Below, piece after piece: positions 9,101 to 15,410 of a DNA stretch of 16,493 nucleotides. The stretch's first letter is position 1. Each line of letters begins with the position of its first letter. A model generated the notes under the pieces. The model was not told the origin of the DNA. It was given only the letters and a program-made list of their open reading frames with translations, and did not search any database. The position numbers and the translations under genes are program-made. The stretch spans positions 1 to 16,493 of the forward strand of contig BNVH01000077.1 of assembly GCA_025997955.1 (NCBI GenBank), read 5' to 3'. The stretch is from Synergistales bacterium. Its GTDB lineage: Bacteria; Synergistota; Synergistia; Synergistales; Aminobacteriaceae.

Positions 9101-10574
9101 CGGCACTATTCGCTTCGAGTCCTTGGGGCGAGTAGTAGAGATAGACGTGGGCGTAAACGATACCGTCAAGTCCATCATGGAGCGCTTGCGCTCTCAGGCC
9201 GGAGATTGGCTCTACGTCAACTATTTTGACCCTAACATGGGCGACGTGGGGTACTTGGCCGGTGATTCTCCGATGATCTCCATAGCCGCCAAAGACTGCT
9301 CCGCCGTCAACGTCATAGACGTAAAAGGCAACGTAGCCGAGACATTGACGCTGAACACGGGCATTCAGGGGAAAATCAAGCTCGTAAGCGACCCGCCCGC
9401 GACGACGGACTGGACTCTTTCTATAGGCACAATTCCGGCCCCGACGTTCACGATAAACGTGGCCGGCTATTCTCACAGGATAGACCTCTCCGCTATGCGT
9501 GATAAAAACGGCAATGGCGTCATGGACGCGACGGATTTAGTGGAGACGATAAACGCCCGTATGCAGGACTACGACGTAAGAGCCGAGATAAATAAGGATG
9601 GCTACTTGGTTCTCTGGTCTCCGCGCGGGTATGGGATAGAGATAACCACGGACATTGCGCCCTATGTAACAACTATCACAACCGGAAATTACACAGAAGA
9701 TTTCGAGACAATCGACGGAGCTTATCACGGACCCGTTGTGAATAATGTATATACAGTGGATATGCACGGTAGTGTTCCGCCGACTAATCCTGCCACAGCT
9801 ACTGATATTGACGATGGAGCCACTTATCTTGACTTTAATTACGGTGACCTTTATACATACGACCAAGCGTCAGGTTTATGGACGACACCACCAGTTACCT
9901 TGGTCGCCGGAGATGTTTATGTTGTGTCAGACGGTAGTAGTGATGAGATTCATTACCTTGATACAGCAGGAGACTCTGCAAACTCTATAACTGCGGGATG
10001 GACAGACGTGAAAGCCACTAACAACGACAACGCCATCCTCAAAGGTAACGATATTATGATCTTCGAGAATGGCGCTTGGACATCTTTTGATGCTGGAACT
10101 TATACGTTTTTGGGCGCGGCAGACGCCAAAACCCCCTACCGAGGCGGCTACGAGTTGGACGAAGCGAACAAGCGCGCTGATTACGACGGAACGTATTTCC
10201 AGAACGTCTCCACGCGCGGCGGGGCCAACACTATGAAGCAGAATTTCTTTGGGGTTTTGACCGACGTGTCGGCGGCTATAAGAGCCGAGAACCGCGACGG
10301 ATTAGCCGACAAGCTCTTGCCCATGATAGACAAGTTTATGGATACGCTGCTTAGAGTGCGCTCGACAAACGGCGCGCAGCAGGTGCGGTACGAGAACAAC
10401 ATGGAACGTTTGGAGCTCAACCAAATTGTCATGACCGAGGCTCACGACGAGCTTATAGGCGTAGACCTGACACACTTGACCACGGAGCTCGCCATGGCTC
10501 AGGCTCTATATCAGGCGAGCTTGGGGATAATAGCGTATATAGTGCAGCCGACTTTGTTAGACTATCTGAGGTAA
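6105..10574 (+). CDS. flgL: FlgL, hook-filament junction protein 3 (giant form)
   Basis: The N-terminal about 150 residues are flagellin-like and FlgL-like (RVSTMGMFYALRGSMQSN, then LSDNPAEIARAL and KMGNKYIFGGADTDTRPF). The last about 110 residues give the matching C-terminal coiled coil ending ALYQASLGIIAYIV. FlgL sits between FlgK and the first flagellin ring. Typical FlgL has about 300 residues; this has 1489. The insert of about 1200 residues contains several segments of 60-100 residues, each a short beta-stretch, then a helix of the type L-x-x-x-I-N-x-x, then a strand rich in L-x-L/S, resembling flagellin-IN modules (about 213-305, 359-439, 466-533, 556-611, 712-799, 1001-1072, 1102-1180). 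Residues about 1196-1336 come from a more AT-rich stretch. GGGAGG lies 9 nt before the chosen ATG; a second ATG two codons later is possible. Confidence 0.9.
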   Translation: MVMANRVSTMGMFYALRGSMQSNLQNLLNLQTQMLTQRKYSKLSDNPAEIARALSIESSMASTANYISSQNSALETMSYTEGALASAVDILQKIRVKVINAGDGALDATAAGAIADEIDALKANLMEVLNSKMGNKYIFGGADTDTRPFVMGADGQIKYVGSDERIRYEMESGVLSDVTFTGLDIMPNDNKSYFICSHYVPLDWGWEGREEKVQITVGNRTLSVFIPEQWIDEVATGGNKATDYNRFRDPDELSKISLDDLATLVNRALVEQGADMLVTATVEKDYAAGQQRLMFKSNTGEMIGVTGWPTTDYQPMAQSIAGLELVKDPAATGYWNFNVLTGDKNVDLGALTIGTSYTLSISVAGKPSVPVSFTPAIVSPSTTYDMDSLLDNLNNALTGTGLTAEARDNKLALVSSAGDSIQIDTASTALKPLFGSITQSQATDQGGLRQHGLMGSVTTLGWRGDGLGKQIDVTVGTSSATFNLDNYKNISELAQDINAKLKPGVVPPFASIISGRLALQSKDGEIKVTDTGTGTPGGTAQLFGTDYASGITSSTSSLEIKVADSAPVKIYINDKDTLQMIAERIDAIEGLYARTSVNKDQLVIAAIRIGDAAPDPLAPVAATEKLHYPSFMVTANGMANSLFNFGSLVDSATGIETGELRSKEETRAVDHSHMDVFDYLGMETCLKSREFKMDEKFIIGEETAPGSGVYTGEPLRWRIISGSRETEITINAGAYDMAQLGEKLKNAGAGWLDISIDVQPAGSDAREDGLGTSENFEDATVRLVVRGLQGQPVVFLDMNSQRYAEKAGLSTALRTDVDANGNPVTGVKYIKYPDAPCLDDNLPAMIRLQKSCGQYFDIRLKRGDVEVFNPDYPGAGPEKVVDRVKVMNQIAKQVNEQAGFEMMKVFIPVDANGKQLENAASLVALTGEPFEVVDLPVMDPNWKDHSGGIAAQMGIHGGVTANMDIVEVTTTTTVNGTTTTATGKLTDATKMGDIDGLTTGTIRFESLGRVVEIDVGVNDTVKSIMERLRSQAGDWLYVNYFDPNMGDVGYLAGDSPMISIAAKDCSAVNVIDVKGNVAETLTLNTGIQGKIKLVSDPPATTDWTLSIGTIPAPTFTINVAGYSHRIDLSAMRDKNGNGVMDATDLVETINARMQDYDVRAEINKDGYLVLWSPRGYGIEITTDIAPYVTTITTGNYTEDFETIDGAYHGPVVNNVYTVDMHGSVPPTNPATATDIDDGATYLDFNYGDLYTYDQASGLWTTPPVTLVAGDVYVVSDGSSDEIHYLDTAGDSANSITAGWTDVKATNNDNAILKGNDIMIFENGAWTSFDAGTYTFLGAADAKTPYRGGYELDEANKRADYDGTYFQNVSTRGGANTMKQNFFGVLTDVSAAIRAENRDGLADKLLPMIDKFMDTLLRVRSTNGAQQVRYENNMERLELNQIVMTEAHDELIGVDLTHLTTELAMAQALYQASLGIIAYIVQPTLLDYLR

Positions 10575-10578
10575 ACAT

Positions 10579-11073
10579 ATGACCCAAACTGTGACAAGCT
10601 CGCGCTTTGGCGAGATTTCGTATACAGAAGAGGACGTTCTGTTTTTCCCGCGCGGTCTTCCGGCGTTCGAGAAAAATCACAACTGGATTCTGGCCGGGGA
10701 GGAGGACAGCGCCATTAAGTGGCTTCAGAACATCGAAGAGGGTGACTTGGCTCTGCCTGTGACGACGCCCGACGCTGTCATGCCAGACTATAACGCCAGG
10801 ATACCGGAGGACGACCTCAACCTTGTGGGTTCTATCGACCCGCAGGACTTGGCGCTCCTGATTGTGGCGTCCATACCGGACTCAGCGCCCTGGAACATGA
10901 CGGCCAATCTCCGCGCTCCCATACTTATCAATATGAAGAGCCACAAGGCCGTGCAGGTCATCGCGCTTAATGAGGAGTATCCGATACATCACGTCGTCTT
11001 CCCGGAAAACGTCCGCGAATCCATGAAGAACGAGGCAGTAAAGACCGCGGCGTTGGAAGGGGAGGCAGTGTGA
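10579..11073 (+). CDS. fliW: FliW, flagellin-binding antagonist of CsrA
   Basis: This 164-residue protein has the FliW signature: FPRGLPAFEKNHNWIL near residue 23, WLQN, then P-D-Y-N-A and later TANLRAPILIN (about 109-119) and YPIHHVVF. FliW is the cytoplasmic sensor of free flagellin: bound to flagellin it leaves CsrA free to repress, and when flagellin is exported it binds CsrA and relieves repression. The gene starts 4 nt after flgL and ends 1 nt before csrA, so all three are probably translated together. The C-terminal about 15 residues are less conserved. Confidence 0.92.
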   Translation: MTQTVTSSRFGEISYTEEDVLFFPRGLPAFEKNHNWILAGEEDSAIKWLQNIEEGDLALPVTTPDAVMPDYNARIPEDDLNLVGSIDPQDLALLIVASIPDSAPWNMTANLRAPILINMKSHKAVQVIALNEEYPIHHVVFPENVRESMKNEAVKTAALEGEAV

Positions 11074-11074
11074 G

Positions 11075-11395
11075 ATGCTGGTTCTCAGCAGGCGCGTCAA
11101 CGAGTCTATACAGATAGGCGATGACGTAGAGGTCATAATCGTTGACGTTAGGGGCGATGTTGTGCGGCTCGGCATAACCGCCCCGCAGAAGACGCAGATA
11201 TGGCGCAAAGAGCTTTGGGACGCCATAGTCGAGGAGAACAAGCAGGCGGCCAAAGCCGCCCGAAGGTCCAGAAGCGTGGTCATTACGCCGCAGCTCCCCG
11301 TCTCGACGTTCTCCAAACTCCCAAAGCTCAGAATGGTGAAGACAATAGGGGCGAAGAGGGCGGATACGGATACGATGGATACGCCTCAAGAGTGA
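11075..11395 (+). CDS. csrA: CsrA, translational repressor, with long C-terminal tail
   Basis: Residues 1-55 are a canonical CsrA: MLVLSRRVNESIQIGDDVEV, V-R-L-G-I-x-A-P, then WRKELWDAIVEEN. The RNA-contacting L4, R6 and R44 are present, and N55, reported as needed for FliW binding in Bacillus subtilis, is kept. Position 43 is W where many homologues have H. CsrA dimers bind GGA motifs in RNA. At 106 residues it is longer than the usual 60-75; residues about 57-106 form a basic then acidic tail with no similarity I recognise. GGGGAGG precedes the ATG, which follows the fliW stop by one base. The target is very probably the flagellin leader just downstream. Confidence 0.95.
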   Translation: MLVLSRRVNESIQIGDDVEVIIVDVRGDVVRLGITAPQKTQIWRKELWDAIVEENKQAAKAARRSRSVVITPQLPVSTFSKLPKLRMVKTIGAKRADTDTMDTPQE

Positions 11396-11416
11396 ATTTG
11401 TTCTGTTGTTACGGGC

Positions 11417-11437
11417 TGAAATCCGAGGGGGATTTTA
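11417..11437 (+). terminator. Possible weak terminator after csrA
   Basis: Stem TGAAATCC / GGATTTTA with loop GAGGG (eight pairs, one G-U) is followed by TATAAATTTATT. The stem is short and AT-rich, so some readthrough into the flagellin gene would be expected. Confidence 0.35.
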
Positions 11438-11558
11438 TATAAATTTATTAGCTAAAATTTTCCGTAAAGGGGTGGCGTTAGGCAGAATATTCTAAAATTT
11501 GTGTTTTATTTGTTGTTTTTTGTGTTAGTATACACAGGTTAGTTTTACGCGCTATCGG

Positions 11559-11571
11559 GACCAGGACGGTC
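11559..11571 (+). promoter_or_regulatory. Candidate CsrA-binding hairpin, distal
   Basis: GACC pairs with GGTC around the pentaloop AGGAC, placing GGA in a loop as CsrA prefers. A CG/CG pair at 11556-11557 with 11575-11576 can extend the stem across an internal loop. The stem is short. Confidence 0.5.
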
Positions 11572-11595
11572 AATCGGAAATTTTTTTTGTTCAAC

Positions 11596-11610
11596 GGGGA
11601 AGGACTCCCC
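11596..11610 (+). promoter_or_regulatory. Candidate CsrA-binding hairpin, proximal
   Basis: GGGGA pairs with TCCCC around the pentaloop AGGAC, a near ideal CsrA target. It lies 22 nt before the flagellin ATG and 14 nt (GGA to GGA) from the second site in the Shine-Dalgarno, the same two-site layout as the Bacillus subtilis hag leader. Confidence 0.7.
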
Positions 11611-11614
11611 TGCG

Positions 11615-11622
11615 ACAGGAGG
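11615..11622 (+). promoter_or_regulatory. Shine-Dalgarno of the flagellin gene overlapping a CsrA site
   Basis: ACAGGAGG combines the ribosome binding site with the ACAnGGA CsrA consensus, so CsrA bound here would block the ribosome directly. The ATG follows 10 nt later. Confidence 0.7.
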
Positions 11623-11632
11623 TTAATCTAAT

Positions 11633-14158
11633 ATGAGGATTTATCACAATATACCCGCGCTTTATGCTTATAATGCACTCAACGACACGAACAACCAGCT
11701 TCAAAAGAGTATCCGCAACCTTTCCACCGGCCTTCGTATCAACTCGGCGGCGGACGACGCGGCGGGCTTGGCTATTTCCGAAAAGATGCGCGCCCAGATC
11801 AGCGGCCTCAACATGGCTGTGCGCAACGCTCAGGACGCTATTTCCATGCTCCAGACTGGCGAGGGAGCGCTGACCGAGACTCACTCCATGCTCCAGCGCA
11901 TGAGAGAGCTTGCTGTCCAGGCGGCCAACGACACATTGGCTCAGCAGGACAGACAGTATATTCAGCAGGAGATAGACCAGCTCAAAGAGGAAATAAACCG
12001 CATAGCTAACACGACGCAGTTCAACAAAAAGCGCCTCCTAAACGGCTCAGGCTCAGCTATATGGTCGGCCAGCGACCTCTCCACCAAAGCCTATGTGCGC
12101 GGGACTTTGCGTCAGGTAGACCAGTTTGGTCAGAAGGCCGCCTTTGAGGGCAACTACAGAATATCTATCAACGCCGACCCCGGACAGGCCGAGACGCTGA
12201 AGACCGATATATTTAAGATAAAGCACCCCAACGTAATCATGTCCGTCGGCAAGAACACCGAAGCCGGCATCCAGGACATCCGCGTGGACAACCTCCCCGC
12301 CGGTACTTATAGGGTCACCGGTCAGTCACTGCAGGTAGATTCGGCGACGGGATGGACGAATGCTTCGACCCAGATAGTGGGGTATTACAGCAGTAAGAAT
12401 GTTGGTCTCTCAGCTCCCGATGGCTCATTAGGGTTGTCCGGGCTCGGCTTTGCGGCTGCCACCAATTCATCTGTCAACGCCAGCGTTCTCCTTGAGGTTA
12501 GCCACGTTGACACAGGCTCCACCTCCATAACGGTTCGTATAACGACTTCTGTGTTGAGCGTTGACGGAAAGGTCTCGAATTACGTCCAGAATTCGGTGCT
12601 CTTCACCAATACTGGAACCTCTATGATGGCTGATGCGAAGGGCGATACGAAATTGGGTTTCGAGTTATCCTCCTATGGACTTAGCAATGTTGATCTGAAG
12701 AATATAGCTGTGGGAGACAAGGTGGTCTACAACGTGACAGCCGGAACATCGGGGACAAAAGCCGGGGCTACAGCCAACACGTTAGTCACGATTTCAGGAT
12801 CGCAGACGGAGTCTTGGGATTACAAATGGCCTGATACCACCATCATCGGCCCCGGCCTCGGCACCACTGTCGGCAGTACCGTCTCCGTCGCCGGTCGCAA
12901 TGTGACGGAAAACCCCCTCAAGTTTGCCTTGGACGCAACCGCTGTGAAAAACTCGGAAGTCCATTTCCGTAACTTCTACCTAAACACCAACAACGGCAAG
13001 GTATATGAGGGCAACATTGTCCTTACGACTAACGATAATTTCGATCTGAACGCAACCGCTACTACCGAGACAAACTTGGCTTCTTTTGAGGCTGCCTATA
13101 TCGGCCAGATAGCCAAGAGCGACGTAAAACTGCGCGACTTGGACAAGTTCTGGAACACGCAGGGCGTATTTATGCTCAACGACCCGCAGACTCTCCTTAT
13201 ATCTCAGGGCAACGGAAAGAATACCAGTATTACGCTCTACTCCACGGACACGCTTGAGGGCTTCCGCAGCAAGCTAAACGCCGCTATAGCCGATGGCCTC
13301 TTGCAGGACAAGTACGCGACCGGCACGGGCGCCGCGGCTCACTTTGTGTCGTTCGTTGAAGAGAATGCCGTGGGCAGCACCGGTGAAGAAATACAGAAGC
13401 ACTTCGACAACACCGCTGAGTCAGTGCCCGGTACGTTCATCATCCGTACGCTCATAGCGGGCGACGGCGGCAAGCTGTCGTTCTCGGGCGATGAGGATCT
13501 CATCAACGCCCTCTCCCTGAACGTCGTACAGCAGGCCAAGGAGAACTCCTTCAGCGTATCCGTATACGACGCGCACAACAGCACGATAATAGCCAGCGAC
13601 GTCAGAATGTCCGGCAACCTGATGGTCGGCATTATCCACCCGAACGTAGACGTGGAGTTCGACCCCATGGCCAACATCGACGTAAAATGGAATGAAAATA
13701 CGCGTAGCTTCACGCTCACTAAGCAAGCGAAGCCGACTGAGACCATCCTGCACCTTGTGGACAACAGCACGGTCTTCCAGGTGGGGGCGAACGAGAACGA
13801 GGACGTAGCGGTCGACATGGGCAACATGTCCGCCGACGCGCTCGGCGTGAGCCGCGTCATAGTCACGAATCGCGAATCCGCGGGACGCGCTATCACCATC
13901 CTTGACGCGGCCATAAGCCGCGTATCCTCGCAGCGCGCCAAGATAGGCGCCTACCAGAACGCGATGGAGCACACCATCACCAACCTCACCACGACTGCCA
14001 CCAACCTCACAGCCGCCGAGAGCCGTATCCGCGACGCCGACATGTCAAAGGAGATGCTCAACTTCACGCGCCTTCAGATCCTCATGCAGTCGGGCACCTC
14101 GATGCTCGCGCAGGCCAACCAGCTTCCGCAGACGGTCCTGAGCCTGATCAGAGGATAG
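11633..14158 (+). CDS. hag: Flagellin (large form)
   Basis: Both conserved ends are present. The N-terminal part includes LQKSIRNLSTGLRINSAADD, AGLAISEKMRAQISGLN and a coiled segment to NKKRLLNGS (about 137). The C-terminal part includes ISRVSSQRAKIGAYQNAMEH, ESRIRDADMSKEM and QANQLPQTVLSLIRG. These form the D0/D1 core recognised by the TLR5 and polymerisation surfaces of the family. Length is 841 residues against about 270-500 in most flagellins; the middle (about 140-720) is a surface domain I cannot assign. Residues about 233-403 come from a more AT-rich stretch, consistent with exchange of the outer domain. Expression is likely controlled by CsrA-FliW through the leader. It is also called fliC or fla in other naming schemes. 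Confidence 0.95.
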   Translation: MRIYHNIPALYAYNALNDTNNQLQKSIRNLSTGLRINSAADDAAGLAISEKMRAQISGLNMAVRNAQDAISMLQTGEGALTETHSMLQRMRELAVQAANDTLAQQDRQYIQQEIDQLKEEINRIANTTQFNKKRLLNGSGSAIWSASDLSTKAYVRGTLRQVDQFGQKAAFEGNYRISINADPGQAETLKTDIFKIKHPNVIMSVGKNTEAGIQDIRVDNLPAGTYRVTGQSLQVDSATGWTNASTQIVGYYSSKNVGLSAPDGSLGLSGLGFAAATNSSVNASVLLEVSHVDTGSTSITVRITTSVLSVDGKVSNYVQNSVLFTNTGTSMMADAKGDTKLGFELSSYGLSNVDLKNIAVGDKVVYNVTAGTSGTKAGATANTLVTISGSQTESWDYKWPDTTIIGPGLGTTVGSTVSVAGRNVTENPLKFALDATAVKNSEVHFRNFYLNTNNGKVYEGNIVLTTNDNFDLNATATTETNLASFEAAYIGQIAKSDVKLRDLDKFWNTQGVFMLNDPQTLLISQGNGKNTSITLYSTDTLEGFRSKLNAAIADGLLQDKYATGTGAAAHFVSFVEENAVGSTGEEIQKHFDNTAESVPGTFIIRTLIAGDGGKLSFSGDEDLINALSLNVVQQAKENSFSVSVYDAHNSTIIASDVRMSGNLMVGIIHPNVDVEFDPMANIDVKWNENTRSFTLTKQAKPTETILHLVDNSTVFQVGANENEDVAVDMGNMSADALGVSRVIVTNRESAGRAITILDAAISRVSSQRAKIGAYQNAMEHTITNLTTTATNLTAAESRIRDADMSKEMLNFTRLQILMQSGTSMLAQANQLPQTVLSLIRG

Positions 14159-14243
14159 TATTACGTAGGGGGGACAATCTGCCGCCCGCTTCTCTCAACA
14201 TTTTCACCACAACAAAACAGCCGCTCCTCGAAAGGGGGCGGCT
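14128..14243 (+). repeat. Direct repeat copy 1: flagellin 3' end plus terminator
   Basis: These 116 bases align without gaps to 15039-15154 with six differences by my count. The first 31 bases are the last codons of flagellin, the rest the 3' untranslated region and terminator. The distal 66 or so bases also match copy 3. Confidence 0.85.
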
Positions 14244-14255
14244 TTTAATTTGTTT
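14219..14255 (+). terminator. Rho-independent terminator of the flagellin gene
   Basis: AGCCGCTCCT pairs with GGGGGCGGCT (10 pairs with two G-U) around CGAAA, followed by TTTAATTTGTTTT. This is a strong terminator. The same hairpin is part of the direct repeat seen again at 15039 and 16401. Confidence 0.85.
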
Positions 14256-14267
14256 TAATTTTGCCCT

Positions 14268-14295
14268 TTGCACGCACGTTTTTTTGTGGCATAAT
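14268..14295 (+). promoter_or_regulatory. Probable promoter of PIN pair A
   Basis: TTGCAC and CATAAT are separated by 16 nt, with a TGG extension before the -10. The start codon is only 15-18 nt downstream of the -10, so the leader would be very short. Confidence 0.5.
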
Positions 14296-14309
14296 TTCTT
14301 TGCGCGGAG

Positions 14310-14801
14310 GTGATGGTTATAAAGAATTTGCGGTTATATATTGAGACTACCGTTTTCAATTATTATTTCGACGAAGACAGGGACGGACATGCCGACACAG
14401 TGCGGCTGTTTGATGCCGTCGGAGCGGGGGAATTCGGGGCGTATACTTCTACACACGCTACGGACGAACTGAGAGAAGCACCCGAACCTAAGCGGAGTAA
14501 TATGTTAGCGTTGGTTGATAAATATTGTGTCGATATTTTCAAGGCTAACCCCGAGTCATACCGATTGGCGAACTTGTATGTACATAATAAAGTCATTCCG
14601 TTCAAATACAGAATAGACGCGGCGCATATAGCTGTAGCCTCTATGTATAGTCTTGATTGCGTAGTTTCTTATAATTTTCAGCATATCAACCGCTCGCGCA
14701 CCAAGCTCTTGACGGAACGCATCAACTACGAGGAAGGCTATAAGGGTATTTTTATTTGCACAGCTAAGGAGGTTTTTATTGATGAGTATGCATCCGAGTG
14801 A
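14310..14801 (+). CDS. PIN-domain (VapC-like) probable toxin, pair A
   Basis: This 163-residue PIN-fold protein has the family motifs: Y-I-E-T-T (E12 in place of the usual first Asp), D52-E53, the D-A-A-H-I-A motif (103-108) and S-Y-N-F-Q-H-I (120-126). VapC-type PIN proteins are Mg-dependent RNases whose acidic residues lie at these points. The glutamate at the first position is common in this subgroup. The start is uncertain: GTG 14310 and ATG 14313 both lie within or against the GGAGGTG ribosome site. It overlaps the next gene by about 20 nt. A close paralogue lies convergent at 15875-16357. Function as a toxin is inferred from fold and gene pairing. Confidence 0.8.
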   Translation: MMVIKNLRLYIETTVFNYYFDEDRDGHADTVRLFDAVGAGEFGAYTSTHATDELREAPEPKRSNMLALVDKYCVDIFKANPESYRLANLYVHNKVIPFKYRIDAAHIAVASMYSLDCVVSYNFQHINRSRTKLLTERINYEEGYKGIFICTAKEVFIDEYASE

Positions 14802-14982
14802 CGTTTGGCTTGAGAACGTGCGAATTAAAATCCACGAGAAAACCAAGGATATGACGGCAGAGGAGTACGTCGCTTATTTCAATGCGAGCGGTGAAGCTGT
14901 TGCGAAGGAATTTCCCAATATTAAACTTATTTCGCCTCCTATCATCTGCAGAGAACCGCCGCAAAAAACCGTCAGCGAGTAG
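14782..14982 (+). CDS. Small partner (probable antitoxin) of PIN pair A
   Basis: This 66-residue acidic protein starts MSMHPSDVWLENVRIKIHEK and ends TVSE. AAGGAGG lies 9 nt before the ATG. It overlaps the 3' end of the PIN gene, so translation is probably coupled. The pattern H-P-S-D-x-W-L, V-R-x-K, T-K-D-M-T-x-E-E and a C-terminal P-P...V-S-E is shared with the partner of pair B, showing the pairs duplicated as units. I recognise no DNA-binding domain; the antitoxin role is inferred from order and size. The toxin-first order is less common than antitoxin-first in VapBC. Confidence 0.65.
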   Translation: MSMHPSDVWLENVRIKIHEKTKDMTAEEYVAYFNASGEAVAKEFPNIKLISPPIICREPPQKTVSE

Positions 14983-15000
14983 ACCCCCAATCTCAACACG

Positions 15001-15069
15001 ACGGGCGCCTTGATATTCACTAACACACCCGAATTGTCGCAGATGGTTCTGAGCCTGATCAGAGGGTAA
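15001..15069 (+). pseudogene. Remnant of a second flagellin 3' end
   Basis: Twenty-two codons ending TAA align in frame and without gaps to the last 22 codons of the flagellin gene. The final nine are nearly identical (VLSLIRG kept), while the first half has drifted to encode TGALIFTNTPELSQ. No flagellin body lies upstream: pair A ends at 14982. Confidence 0.7.
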
Positions 15070-15182
15070 TATTACGTAGGAGCGACAATCTGCCGCCCGC
15101 TTCTCTCAACATTTTCACCACAACAAAACAGCCGCTCCTCGAAAGGGGGCGGCTGTTTAATTCAACGAAGATGGAAATATGA
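15039..15182 (+). repeat. Direct repeat copy 2: flagellin tail plus terminator
   Basis: The first 116 bases match copy 1 (offset 911, no gaps). The last 93 bases (15090-15182) match copy 3 (offset 1311) with a single difference. It contains the same terminator hairpin, here followed by GTTTAATT. Confidence 0.85.
15130..15160 (+). terminator. Terminator hairpin in repeat copy 2
   Basis: AGCCGCTCCT/GGGGGCGGCT stem as in copy 1, extended by ACA/TGT to about 13 pairs; the T-run is short (GTTTAATT). It could stop transcription of pair A and, on the other strand, transcripts arriving from the right (AAACAGCC... on that strand is also followed by TTTTGTTG). Confidence 0.6.
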
Positions 15183-15198
15183 ACCTCAAAAAGATGTC

Positions 15199-15228
15199 TT
15201 GCGGACGCGTGAAGCGCTGTGCTATAAT
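15199..15228 (+). promoter_or_regulatory. Promoter of a probable antisense RNA
   Basis: TTGCGG and a perfect TATAAT are separated by 18 nt, and TGC directly precedes the -10 (extended -10). The predicted start near 15235 reads rightward into DNA with no credible plus-strand gene and runs antisense to the small minus-strand coding region at 15324-15407. Confidence 0.6.
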
Positions 15229-15234
15229 AAGGCC

Positions 15235-15323
15235 GCTTGGGATAGGTCAAACGGCGGCGAAACAGGCTGCCCGATGAGGCCTTCACCTCACCGGGACTTA
15301 CGCCCAAGTGAAGATCAGGAAAA
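15235..15323. ncRNA. Structured region shared by an antisense RNA (+) and the peptide mRNA 3' end (-)
   Basis: CTTGGG at 15236-15241 can pair with CCCAAG at 15303-15308 to close a domain that contains a 10-position hairpin (15270-15279 with 15286-15295, six-base loop). One position of that hairpin is an A-C mismatch on the plus strand but a G-U pair on the minus strand, so both transcripts can fold, the minus one better. It fits a 3' overlap region of a type I toxin-antitoxin pair. I do not recognise a known RNA family. Confidence 0.45.
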
Positions 15324-15407
15324 TTACGCTTTGAAAAGCCGGATTAGTTCGGCGATGGCTCGTAGTAGCTCGGTTATAGCTATTACGAGTTTTGTTATTC
15401 TCTCCAC
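15324..15407 (-). CDS. 27-residue amphipathic peptide, candidate type I toxin
   Basis: A GTG start follows AGGGGGTGAT at 7 nt, an excellent ribosome site. The product begins MERITKLVIAITELL, continues RAIAELIR and ends LFKA. Charged or polar residues fall at positions 2, 6, 13, 16, 20, 23 and 26/27, giving one polar face on an otherwise I/L/V/A helix, like the membrane-active peptides of type I toxin-antitoxin systems (TisB and similar). The ribosome site lies in a six-pair GC hairpin, and a converging promoter produces an overlapping RNA. I recognise no named homologue. The alternative is a chance frame, but ribosome site, helix pattern and setting agree. Confidence 0.6.
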   Translation of the reverse strand: MERITKLVIAITELLRAIAELIRLFKA

Positions 15408-15410
15408 GCA

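Larger units (their letters stand above)
11396..11632 (+). promoter_or_regulatory. Flagellin leader region (intergenic csrA to flagellin gene)
   Basis: This 237-bp stretch is AT-rich in its first half. I find no good sigma-28 -10 element here, unlike upstream of flgM. A weak sigma-A-like TAGTAT at 11526-11531 lies inside an inverted repeat TGTGT (11521-11525) / ACACA (11532-11536). The second half holds two AGGAC-loop hairpins, a T8 run at 11581-11588 and the Shine-Dalgarno, described separately. Confidence 0.5.

Noticed and set aside
11469..11485. Possible sigma-54 promoter (GG, 10 nt, GC) before the flagellin gene
   Set aside because: The spacing fits but the surrounding -24 and -12 bases (TGGCA, TTGC) do not.
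11493..11520. Possible sigma-28 site starting at the TAAA at 11493
   Set aside because: No GCCGATAA-like element at 14-17 nt; the interval is T-rich.
13339..13972. Two overlapping minus-strand frames opposite the flagellin 3' part
   Set aside because: They mirror the conserved D1 region of flagellin, with no ribosome site or domain of their own.
14282..14312. Start choice of pair A PIN gene as a clear GTG
   Set aside because: GTG 14310 overlaps the GGAGG ribosome site itself, so it was kept only as the outer limit; the true start may be a few codons later.
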